This document shows, one piece after another, positions 22,562 to 33,100 of a DNA stretch of 35,491 nt (position 1 is the stretch's first letter; the number at the start of each line of letters is the position of its first letter). The position numbers and the translations under genes were made by a program. The notes under the pieces were generated by a model. It did no database searches and was not told the DNA's origin. It saw only the letters and a list, made by a program, of their open reading frames with translations. Source of the stretch: a virus; IMG/VR virus record IMGVR_UViG_3300025617_000828, positions 1-35,491 of that record. One strand, given 5' to 3'.

Positions 22562-24448
22562 TTATACGGTACTTACCCACTGCCAGGCCCCGCCTGTAGT
22601 GTTAAATGTCATTAGTACCCTACTAGGACTAAAGTTAGCTGTACCAGAAACTGTATCAAACGATATATCTTGTACTACTGATTGCGCAGAAGAATCGTCT
22701 GCTAAGACACTTAAATAGCTCTTATTCATAGCCGATTGTACATCAATGCCTGTAACACTTACACTTGCATACGAGGTACAATGAATTCTTGCTGTTAACC
22801 CGTCTGGAAGTCCTGCACCTGGATATATATCGTCTAAAATTCCTAAAACATCTGCATATGGGTTTACTGCCGACGGTGTCGTTAATCCTGTAGTATCTAA
22901 AGTAAATCCTAAATCATTTGTTCCGAGTGCAGCATCTACATAAGACTTTGTTGCTGCATCTTGGGCATCTGTAGGATTAGTTAAATCTGTTATCTTAGAT
23001 GTACTAACGCTAATATCACCGTCTGGATTAATAGTTAATCCAGCACCTGTGGTTGATATCGTATTGCCGTCTAATGTAATGTTATCAACATCTAGTTCAA
23101 CTAATGTACCTACCCTAGTTAATCCGCTTGCAGTTGCTACTGTAGATCCTAACTCTAATCTACTAAGAAGCATTGTGTTTCCAATTTTGTATTCTTTGCC
23201 CGTATCAAGGTTAAAATCTTGATTAGACGTCCAGCAGTTGGTAGCATTTTTCCAAGTAAGCGTTTTATCGCTGTCTGTTGATTTTAGAATGACGCCTCCG
23301 CCATCTGCAACGGAATCATCACCTGATGCTGCGCCTTCTGAAATTCCTAATTCTATATTTTTATCTTCAACTTGTAGTGTAGCAACATTTACATAAGTTG
23401 CCTCGCCTTGTACTGTAAGATTTCCTAAAATTTCTGTATTGCCAGATACTAATAAATCTTTTCTTTCGCCAGTTGCATCGCGACCAATTGTTAAACCATT
23501 TACAGTTGGACTAGTATTGTAAAGTGAAACTCTTTCATTTGTGGCATCAATAAACATTGCAGTTTTAAATTGGTTTCCGGTCCTTGTTCTAATTGCAATA
23601 TTAGATCCGCTTTGTTGTGTTTCTAACGTAGTAGTTGTTCCTACAATTTTTAAATTTGCATATTCAGTGTCGTCAATTCCAACACTTAGGCCTGCACTAT
23701 TTTTAATTTTAATACTTCCAGTTGTTTCGCCATTTCTAGTGGTTGGTAGAAAATCTACTGAAGAAAAAGCATTACCTTCAGCATCAACAAGTGATCTTGC
23801 TTCAGCTGCTGTACCTCTATACCAATAATTTGTTTGGTCTACTAAGTTAAATCCTTGTAATACTAATTGTCGTTTCGGAATAACAACATCATCCGGATCA
23901 TCCGGATAACCTGCAACTTTATTATCTCCTGAAAGTCTAAACTCTTCTTTTGATATAATACCAAATAGTGTTCCGCCCATCCATATTTTAAGGATTACAC
24001 GCTCACGTGCTGAAATATCAACAACCGACGCAACTTCAAATCCAGTTTGTCCTTGTCCGGCATCATATTCAGGACCTACTAATACTAAGTCTGTGCCATC
24101 AAAGAAATACATTTTGTTATTAGCGTTATCAATCCAAATATCACCTGCAACCATGTCAGGGCGACTAGAGCTTACAATAGGGCCGCCAGCAGTTCTAAAT
24201 GAATTACCATCATATAGTTTCATCCTTTGCTCGGCAGTGTCGTACCACATTTGTCCTACTAACGGATTTCCTGGTGCTGCACTGCTGGCAAAATTTTCGA
24301 TTATCTTAATAAAGTTTTCATTAAAGGCTTCGCCAAAGCCTTTATAATTTTTTCCAACTAATGTTATGTCAGTAGTTGTAGTATCTATGCCGCCATCAGC
24401 TAATTCTACTAATAATTCGCCATCTGTTTTGTTTAACTTGTAACTCAT
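22562..24448 (-). CDS. tail fibre protein, paralogue 2
   Basis: A 628-residue tail fibre. The N-terminal module (about 1-135) matches its two neighbours: ITLVGKNYKGFGE, NENFIKIIENFASS, GQMWYDTAEQRMKLYDG, GDIWIDNANNKMYFFDG, LVLVGP. After a beta-rich shaft come LVSGNTEILGNLTVQGEAT (about 340) and ATKSYVDAALG (about 505), both typical of long tail fibres of marine T4-like phages. The last 120 residues differ from the paralogues (SYASVSVTGIDVQSAMNKS, ending GGAWQWVSTV), so receptor-facing ends are probably unrelated. One nucleotide separates it from the upstream collar-domain fibre gene, and no late promoter is seen there. Confidence 0.83.
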   Translation of the reverse strand: MSYKLNKTDGELLVELADGGIDTTTTDITLVGKNYKGFGEAFNENFIKIIENFASSAAPGNPLVGQMWYDTAEQRMKLYDGNSFRTAGGPIVSSSRPDMVAGDIWIDNANNKMYFFDGTDLVLVGPEYDAGQGQTGFEVASVVDISARERVILKIWMGGTLFGIISKEEFRLSGDNKVAGYPDDPDDVVIPKRQLVLQGFNLVDQTNYWYRGTAAEARSLVDAEGNAFSSVDFLPTTRNGETTGSIKIKNSAGLSVGIDDTEYANLKIVGTTTTLETQQSGSNIAIRTRTGNQFKTAMFIDATNERVSLYNTSPTVNGLTIGRDATGERKDLLVSGNTEILGNLTVQGEATYVNVATLQVEDKNIELGISEGAASGDDSVADGGGVILKSTDSDKTLTWKNATNCWTSNQDFNLDTGKEYKIGNTMLLSRLELGSTVATASGLTRVGTLVELDVDNITLDGNTISTTGAGLTINPDGDISVSTSKITDLTNPTDAQDAATKSYVDAALGTNDLGFTLDTTGLTTPSAVNPYADVLGILDDIYPGAGLPDGLTARIHCTSYASVSVTGIDVQSAMNKSYLSVLADDSSAQSVVQDISFDTVSGTANFSPSRVLMTFNTTGGAWQWVSTV

Positions 24449-24449
24449 T

Positions 24450-26474
24450 TTATATTGCCCTGCCAGTGTAAATGATATAATTCATAGTTAGTGTTGGTTG
24501 CATAATGTTCAATGCTGTTCCAAGGTCGTTCGATGTTAAAACGCCGCCGCTGTTTGGCAGAGCCTGTCCATTTCCTAATCCTGTCGGAGCATCATATACA
24601 ATAGCATCCGAATCTCTTGGTGTTCCGGAAACATCTCTTAATGCATAGTACTGATCTCCTTGATCACCTTTTAAATCGTGTACGTGTTCTGGTAAGTTTT
24701 CGACTAAAATATTTTCTGTTTCAGAACCACCTACTTGTCCGATGCCATCTGCATAATCTGCTTCAACAACATTGGCACTCGTTCCGCCCATGTTATCAGC
24801 ACCTAATGGCATTCTACCTCTTAGATCAGGAACTTTAAAGAATCCTGAAGTAACTGTAACCCTTGCACCAAACTGATAGCTAATAACGTCAAATAATGCA
24901 CTATACTCCGAAATTCTATATTCTTGACCATCACATAACAGCCATCCTGCAGGAGCAATAACTCCTACATAAGGAAGTACTACGCCTGGAGGATTAACCG
25001 GTACTGCCGATAATAAATTTCTTCTTGATATTTTATAAAGTCCAGTATTTCCTGATGTTCTGTTAAGAAGAATTTCGTCATCAATTTGAGAAGTTGTTGT
25101 TTCATCTTTAGACGAAACAATTGCATTACCGATAGTTGTATTAAAGACTTTTAACGATCCGCCTGTTTGTCCGTCAAATGTTACATCGTCTGCAACAATA
25201 TCGCCGCTAATTCTAAATGTACTTGCCGATGTTAATTTATTTGCACTTCCTGCAACTCCAGATACTGTACCGTTAACATTACCCGTTAAGTTTCCAACAA
25301 ATGTAGTTGAATATATGTTCTGCCATTTTGAAGTTGCAGAACCTAAATTCCTAGTATTATTTCCGTCTGGAATGGTATTAGCAAGTGTAGTAACACCGGA
25401 TATTTGTGCAGTTCCGCCGACATTTAAATTTTTAGCAACGCCTACGCCGCCTTTTGTAATAATACTACCTGTTCCTATTGTAGAACTTTGAGTAGTGCCA
25501 TTAACTAGTACAGACGAATCAGTTTGTATATTACCTATAACATCTAATGCTTCGTCTGGAGCTTCGTTATTAATACCTAATCTAAGTTCACTATCCACAC
25601 GCAAAACAGTTCTAGTTCTGCCGCCGCTTTTAACACGAACATCAATGTTAGATCCTTCGATTTGGTGTTGAATGATGCCTGCTTGTCCTTCAACACCGAT
25701 ATTAAGTGCAGCGTCAGATCCGATAACTACACCGGAATTGCTCTGTACATTTATCGGAAATAGTGTAGTACTTGTAGTATCGCCCCTTAAAAAGTTTCCA
25801 GCAAAGACTGTGTCGTTATTAACAACAAGTCCTTCTGCTTTTTCTGCTGTACCGTAGTATTTTGGAGACCCTTGTCCAGTAATATCACGTGTTGATAAAT
25901 TAACTCCAGGACGTATTGTAGTGAACCCCGGAATAACAATCTTTGGTACAAATTGATTTGAAGAAATAATTGCAACCGGTTGTGCATTTACTTCAACTTG
26001 TATTACTTGATAGGTTTCGTTATCAGTACCTATTACTGATATTGGGCTTACACCTGTTGCAAGGCCATCGCTAAACTGAGGTCCAACCAATACCCAGCCT
26101 GATCCTGAGTTTAAATAAAGTTGTTGATTGTCAGTGTCTACCCAAAGATCTCCAGTCTGTGTTAGTGCAACATCTGGTTGATCAGCGGCTTTATTAAGGC
26201 CGCCGGCTGGCACCCAACTAGTTCCGTCGTATACTTTAAGTTGTTCTGCTCCGGGTGTAGTGTTATACCACAGCTGACCTTCTATAGGCCTTGCTGGTTC
26301 TGTTGCACTAGCAAAGTTTTCTAATACATGCAAAAAGTTTTCAGCAATAGCAGTACCATATGAAGTTGCATTTCTACCCGGTAATTTCAATGAAGTTGTT
26401 TGGTCAACAGTATTATCTATTACAGTAATTGTACCGTTGTTTGTTTCGTCTGAGTATGGAATCGTATATGGCAT
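24450..26474 (-). CDS. tail fibre with C-terminal tail-collar domain, paralogue 3
   Basis: A 674-residue tail fibre. It carries the common N-terminal module (TSLKLPGRNATSYGT, AENFLHVLENFA, GQLWYNT...KVYDGTSW, GDLWVDTDNQQLYL). Residues about 340-430 hold a shaft with GNLTGNVNGTVSGVAG. The last 180 residues are a phage tail-collar domain: VGVIAPAGWLLCDG, a VPDLRGRMPLGADN motif, LPEHVHD with its metal-type His pair, and a closing QPTLTMNYIIYTG. Collar domains occur in T4 gp12-type short fibres and many other phage fibres. GAGGTG lies before the ATG. It is three nucleotides from the small structural gene upstream and probably co-transcribed from the late promoter at 27112. Confidence 0.88.
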   Translation of the reverse strand: MPYTIPYSDETNNGTITVIDNTVDQTTSLKLPGRNATSYGTAIAENFLHVLENFASATEPARPIEGQLWYNTTPGAEQLKVYDGTSWVPAGGLNKAADQPDVALTQTGDLWVDTDNQQLYLNSGSGWVLVGPQFSDGLATGVSPISVIGTDNETYQVIQVEVNAQPVAIISSNQFVPKIVIPGFTTIRPGVNLSTRDITGQGSPKYYGTAEKAEGLVVNNDTVFAGNFLRGDTTSTTLFPINVQSNSGVVIGSDAALNIGVEGQAGIIQHQIEGSNIDVRVKSGGRTRTVLRVDSELRLGINNEAPDEALDVIGNIQTDSSVLVNGTTQSSTIGTGSIITKGGVGVAKNLNVGGTAQISGVTTLANTIPDGNNTRNLGSATSKWQNIYSTTFVGNLTGNVNGTVSGVAGSANKLTSASTFRISGDIVADDVTFDGQTGGSLKVFNTTIGNAIVSSKDETTTSQIDDEILLNRTSGNTGLYKISRRNLLSAVPVNPPGVVLPYVGVIAPAGWLLCDGQEYRISEYSALFDVISYQFGARVTVTSGFFKVPDLRGRMPLGADNMGGTSANVVEADYADGIGQVGGSETENILVENLPEHVHDLKGDQGDQYYALRDVSGTPRDSDAIVYDAPTGLGNGQALPNSGGVLTSNDLGTALNIMQPTLTMNYIIYTGRAI

Positions 26475-26477
26475 CTA

Positions 26478-27092
26478 TTACACCTCGTTAAAACCGCTGA
26501 GTGATTGTACCCTAACAGTATAATCAATTTGTATTAATCTATTCAACGACTTTTGTACAGGATGGAAAATAACGTGTGTAAGAAGACGTCCTGTACCTGT
26601 TGTTGAATATGCTCTTAAGCCTAATTCATCAAATATATACGAACTAGATTCATCAGTTCCGTTATCAAAAGCATCTTGTCCGCTTGGTTCGCCATAATCT
26701 AACAAACAAGTAACTAAAATATCAGTATAGTTTGTACCACTAACATGTCTAGTTTCTATTTTGTTCCTAATTGGATCTACGTTATTGACACTTCTATCGT
26801 CAATGACTTTTGTATATGTTTGATTATATAAACTAGCATTTGTTCCTGTACTGTTTGGAGTAAGATATGTAATGATTCCAGTAGGGTCAATACTTGTACC
26901 GCCATTACCAAAGCTCATTTCATATATCCATCCAGTACCGCCGTTGCCAATTGACTCAGCTAGTGATATACTCATATTTTCATAATGTATAGCATTACGC
27001 TTATCAATTAATACTTCGCCACTCTGTGGGTCGTGTATTTTGATATGCCCTTGTAGCAATACACCGTTATTTTCATTTAAATTGTCTGCCAT
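26478..27092 (-). CDS. small virion structural protein, probable
   Basis: A 204-residue protein located between the fibre genes and the giant protein. It begins NNGVLLQGHIKIHDPQSGEVLIDKRNAIHYENM and continues with a Gly-rich segment (GNGGTGWIYEMSFGNGGTSID), the kind of beta-rich adaptor seen in marine T4-like structural clusters. There is no signal or membrane segment. CAGGAAG precedes the ATG, and GATAAATA lies 19 nt upstream. A role in fibre attachment or the baseplate fits the location, but I cannot name it more exactly. Confidence 0.72.
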   Translation of the reverse strand: MADNLNENNGVLLQGHIKIHDPQSGEVLIDKRNAIHYENMSISLAESIGNGGTGWIYEMSFGNGGTSIDPTGIITYLTPNSTGTNASLYNQTYTKVIDDRSVNNVDPIRNKIETRHVSGTNYTDILVTCLLDYGEPSGQDAFDNGTDESSSYIFDELGLRAYSTTGTGRLLTHVIFHPVQKSLNRLIQIDYTVRVQSLSGFNEV

Positions 27093-27111
27093 TTTTTTCT
27101 TCCTGCTATAC

Positions 27112-27119
27112 TATTTATC
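27112..27119 (-). promoter_or_regulatory. late promoter, GATAAATA
   Basis: On the minus strand GATAAATA covers the TAA stop of the giant gene and ends 19 nt before the ATG at 27092. It is the third NATAAATA octamer placed in an intergenic gap of the structural block and would start transcription of the small structural gene and the fibres. Confidence 0.68.
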
Positions 27120-30100
27120 GTGGTAGAACCGTTGTCTTGTCGCGTAAGAAATTCGCAACATCAGTTTCTGCTTGTGCTAGTGGAATTCCTTCCGGAGCCC
27201 AAAGTGTACCTACTTTTCTTATGATATTAACCTTAGCTCCTTGATCGGGCGGAGTAGTTAATCTTACATATGCACCTATATTTTTGTTTACAGCATATTC
27301 AGCTTCAAGAGTAATATCACCTTCCGGCGAATCTTGTGCATCATAATTGTATACACTAATAGGAGTTTTGCGTAAACGCTTACCGCCTACAAACATTTCA
27401 ATGTCTTGCGCTTCCCAGTACTCATATGGAATACTTACAAAATCTAATACTGTTCCTGAACCAGATCCGATTCCAGTTGCTATAAATTCTGTACCTGGAT
27501 TATTATTTGGAGCACCAATAGTTGTAAAATCAGTTGTACCGGTAGATTCAATTACGTATCCTCGTCCGGGCACAATTAAATCTACGCCCATTGATTCTTG
27601 AGACTTATACCAATTAGTTGCGCTCTTTGGATTTGGTATTGGTGCAAACGGTAGTAATATTTGTACAGATTTGATTGCACCTTCAACAACAAAACTTGTT
27701 TGAGGAGTATCAATTGGCACACTAGTAAACGGGTTAACAATAATTAAATCATATGCGCCTACCGGTAGTCCAGGGACATCAAACTCTAACTTAGTTGGGC
27801 TTATGTATCTAGTAGTACATTCAACTTCGCCTGCAAAAACTTTAACACGATCAGTAAATCCTGTGCCTTCAACTGTACATATTTGTTCATACACTCCTGG
27901 GACTCTAACAGGAAATGCAGTATTATTATTAAAGTTGTAAGTAATCCTACTTACGCCCATTCCTGTACTGTTTTCGTAGTTTGCACTTCCTTGGCTATAG
28001 CCGCCAGCAGTTACAGTAATAACTTCTGTATTATCTTTATAAGGAACTGTCTGATCAACACCTTGTTCCATTATAGTAGTACCGACTGTATAAACTTCTT
28101 TTACACCAGTTCCTAAAGTACCTCTACGTATTTGCTTTAACTGATTTCCGTCTCTGCTAAAGTATTCAATACGTTCGCCTTCAATAAAAATCACACCTGG
28201 ATATTTTGCATTATACTCAGGCTCAGGTAATCCGTTAGCATTATCTAATACAATAACTCTATCATACCAATTTAAGTCTTCTGCCAGAGTATAGACATCT
28301 GTAAGACGTTTATAATGTGTGCGGTTGAGCATGTCTTTAAACTGTCTCCAACCAAATTTATTAACTACTGAATTTTCAGAGAAATGTATGATTTGGACTT
28401 CGTCGCCTGTATTAAATGGTTCTACCATTTCTACATAACGCTTATTATCAGTAATTTTATAATCAACACTCGGAGTTTTTAGTTCTCCATTTACTACTAC
28501 CCAAACATATTGTGCATCTTTTGCAGGTTCTCGAAGTTCAATTAATCCTCTTTCGAGTAGATTGAAATTAAAGTATCTAGTAGACTCAAATGTTAGTTCA
28601 GTTTTTTCTTCTACTGTAAAGAACATTCTTTCAATGCCCTGACTATCGCTATTACTAAATTGATAAACTGTAATAACGTCGTTTTCAGAATATGCACTGT
28701 CAAAATGTATAGTACCTGGAGTTCTTACAAAGTCGTCAGCACTGTCATAATAACCAAATCTATATTCACCATTTCTAATAATATAAACTTGAAGTATATC
28801 GCCTGCTGTTGCAATGCCTCTTTCAAGTGTTATTGTGCTTCCTGGTTGCTCGTCTAACAATAAAGATGAATCAAAAGAACCTGCACCTTCAAAGGTCCAT
28901 TCTTGCAAATATTCTAATTGTCTACCATTTAGGTAAACTTCAATATCTGGAGAATTTACACTTGCAACTGGCACTTGTGTTAAATCTAGTTGATAATCTC
29001 TTACATTTTCTTTAACTGTAAATCGTTCAGTGTAGCCTGGGTTAAGTATTGTATTATTAACTTTAACAATTACATAGTTTCCAGACGGTTGTGTCGAAAA
29101 TGGTGCTATAGCAAGATCAAATTCTGTAGTCGATCCGTCTGCAATAAATGTATCAATATTAACTCTACTGAATTTTTCAACTCTGTCATCTGTTCCTGAT
29201 ACTAGTGTTGCTTTAATATTTGCACCAGTTGCTGGAGGAGTAGCAAATTTAATAACAAAGTTATTTGCATATTCGTAAGTTTCGTCTGATTTGATTAATG
29301 AAACTTCAACTTCTTCACCGTTAACAGTTACAAATGCTTGTGCAAGATCTTCCCACCTAGCACTAGTTAAAAATTCTACAGTATCTCCTGTACCAGTAAA
29401 ATCATCTAGATCAAGGATTGAAGAACTAGATTCTCCCATATTAACTATGTTAATTCTTGCATCATTAGTTGGAGCAGTATTAAACACAAGTTGATTTAAA
29501 TCGTAATCAACTGTAAACTGGTCATTTGTTAATATTTCATATGCAACTTTAACAAATAAGTTTTCATTCTTAACGATATTTGACCCTATGTCAAATATTT
29601 TAGTAGCACCGTCTCCTATATAGCTGTTAGAAGTTATAATACTCGATCCACCATAAGGCTTCTCATAAACTGTAATATTAACAGAATCTAAAACCTGTCC
29701 GGGGACAACTTCTTCTGGACCTTTTGATGTTGTAGGTGTTACAAATCCATCACCGTCGATATTAATATCTTCTGAGTTTAATCCAGTAGCACTAGAATAT
29801 GCCAAGTCGCCGCCGCTGATAGAAGTATCATAACTTTCCGGATCTGCAATAAAGCTACCATCCGAAGTACTCTTACGAACAACAATTACAATAGTAGCTT
29901 CAGTACTATCTTCTGCCGAAGTTGGTACATTTAATTCATCTAAGAAAATAGTAGTAGTTTCTCCATCTCCTACAATGGGAAGCATTGTTGCTTGAGGATT
30001 ATTTTCCGTTCCAACGGTTGATCCGTCCCAATCCGGGTCGTCCATTCTGCGGTTATCTAATAGTTGTCCATTAGAATCATAACTCATTCTATATAGATTA

Positions 30101-33100
30101 TATTCAGTGCCGTCTTCAAGAGGCTTACTTAATTCAATTGCAATAGTTGAGCCATCTAATCTAAAAATTTCATCTTCAAAAGTAGTATCATAAACGTCCC
30201 AACCTTTTGTAAACCAAGGTGAGCTATCCCAGCCACTAGTAGTACCAAATTCAAAACTACGAACTTCGACGCCGCCGTAATCAATGCCGTCCATTAACTG
30301 ACCTAGTGTTTTACCGAATTGATCTGTTGTAGGCTCATATGCTAAATTAATACGGTCTTGCGCATTTAATAAGTTAATATCTTTGAAGTATTCAATTCTA
30401 ATTTCTGTTCCAACCGCAGGCGGATCAATAAATTGTACTATGCCTTTATGTCTATCATAGCCTTTGGTAGTATCTAATACATTGCTATATGTATATTGTC
30501 CGCCTAATGCTTCTTCGTTATCAACAAAAACTGCAACACGAGTAGTTTTTAAATCCATTGGCCATTTTAAATTAAAGTTTAAAGTACTTCCACTAGCAGT
30601 AAATGTTTCAGTTGTTGTTAAATTAGTAAATTCATAAACACCAGAGACTCTGTCAAACTTAACAATACTATGCATAGTTCTTAATGAAGAGTTTCCGATC
30701 TCTGCTATTGCATTTGCTGCTTCGCCGCCAACTGCAATTGAACCATTTATCAATACAGTTGGCTGACTTAGGTATCCGGAACCTGTATTAGTTATAGTTA
30801 TACTACTAATAGATCCGCCTCTGCCTAAAGATGCAACTGCTGTTGCGCCTGAGCCGCCTGCGCCTGTGATTGTAATTACTGGTGCTGAAGTATAACCCGA
30901 TCCATTATTAGAAAGTTCTATTCTAGAAACTTCATAGCCTATATTATCGGCCCAATTTTTATTAGGATAAGTTGTTAAATCAGCATCCTGGGAAATTATT
31001 TGATTATCTACAATTTTAATACGCTGAGGCTGAATAGAATCAGTTAGCGGATTGTATCTTGGAGGTAAGTCAAAGTCAGAAACCATAGATTGAGAGTTGT
31101 CTAAGTTTTCATAAGAACTTAAATATTCTCTAATTTTAGTTTTGTAAGGTTTAACTTCCTTAATATATTTTTCATAACTTTCAAGATTATCGTTTTGGAA
31201 ATTAATTTTTTGTTCTAAATCTCCAACATTGTGTCTTGCTTTTATAAACGAAGTTTTAAATACCCAATCAACGTATCCTTGTTCTGAAAATACATAACGT
31301 AAACTTGCAAAGAATAAATTGTTATATTCAATTAATAGCTCGTCAATAAAGATATTATCTCTAATGGTTTCAAGAATAATTCTAGTTTCAACTGACGGTA
31401 AGCTATCAAATAATAAGGTATCAAAACTTGTAGTATCATATCCTACAAGACTTTCTGCTACATTATACAATGTATCTTTAAATTGTATTGTACCATTTTG
31501 TCTACCAATTGTTTTATAATTGACGCTATAATCCGTGTTGTCTTCATTATTAATTTTTTCGAGCAGCAACCACCCGCCGGTTCCCACGTTTTCAATTTTA
31601 ATAACATCGCCAATACTATCATTTAAACTAGTTAAATCAAATGAATATGTAATTAAATGATCAATTTCTGTAAATTGACCATAACCTGCATCATACCAGT
31701 CTTCGTATTGCCAATATAAATCAACATTATAAGATTGACTTAATACTCTAATCCAAGTCTTTGCTACTGTATCTCTTTCATATAGTGCCCATTTACCGTT
31801 TAGTGTTTCGTCGGCGTCAACTAGAACTGTATATCTTCTAGCACTTAAACGTGTATTATCATTATAATATTCACCAGCACTTATTACTGTTGCAGATATT
31901 ACCGTTCCTTGAGCATTGATCTCTGTTGCAATTTCTCCGCCGACACCGTTGCCAACAATTTGAATAGATGGTGCTATTAAATATCCGCGGCCACCGTTAA
32001 TTATATTAACACGAACGATTTTTCCGTTTTCAATTACCGGCTCTAATTGAGCCTGTTCTGCTTTAGCTACTCCAACAAATTGTAATTCAGAAACTGTGCT
32101 AACTGTTCTGTCGTATCGATTAGATGTTATTAGCGGCGGCTGTTCTTTTTCTGTTAATCTAGAAATATCTTTATCATCTGCAATTAAATTAGTTTTTAAT
32201 ACTGCATTTGATCTAGTTATCAACTGCTTTAATGCCTCGGCTCTATTAACAAACCAACCTTGTCTAGGTCTATTTAAAGAACCATAGCGTTCTTTAGGAC
32301 TTAATTCAGGAGCAGGCACAGCTCTATTAGCAGAATCATAACCAACTAAACTGTCAAACCATTTAGCTTCAATATCTCTCTTAGGTTTACTAAACTCTAA
32401 ACCTTCTGTAACAATTTGATATTCATTATGAATATTAATATCTTGATTTTCAATTGTCCAGTATTGTATACTTAATGCAACATCTTTGCCTTTTATTAAA
32501 CTATCACAATTATGTAGTGCAAATTGCGTAGGACTAATGAAGCTGATAAATCTGTACGATTCATTTTCAGGATCTCTTATAAGATCAGCAACATCTCTAT
32601 TTGATAAATTTCTGCCTTCAATATTCGGAATGGTTGTTTTATTTCCTACCCAGAAGTAAAAATATGATTTAAATGTTTGAGAAGCACTATCATAAATGCG
32701 CTTAGTAACATATGCATCATCGCTGTATTTTGACTTACCAGTAATTCCTTTAGACAAACCTTTATCTGTTCCGCTTAAATTATCCCATTCTGATGGCAAA
32801 TATTCAGATTGTACCCATTCGTAAACATCAATAGTATTAATTTTAGAGAACGGCTCATTCCAGTTATTTGCACTAAAGATTACTGAATCTTGATAAGGAT
32901 TAATAAATTTAGCATTTGTAAGATCCCACCATAGCTGACCAGTTTGTGCATCACCCCAACTATTTGTTATATCTACATTTACTGCGGATCCAGTTGTGTA
33001 TGTAGCAGGGTCATAATAAGTTTTGTATGTTAGTTCTTGTTCTGCGATTCCAGGTATCTTACCTTGTAGAACATCGATATAATCAAGATTAGTTATTAAT

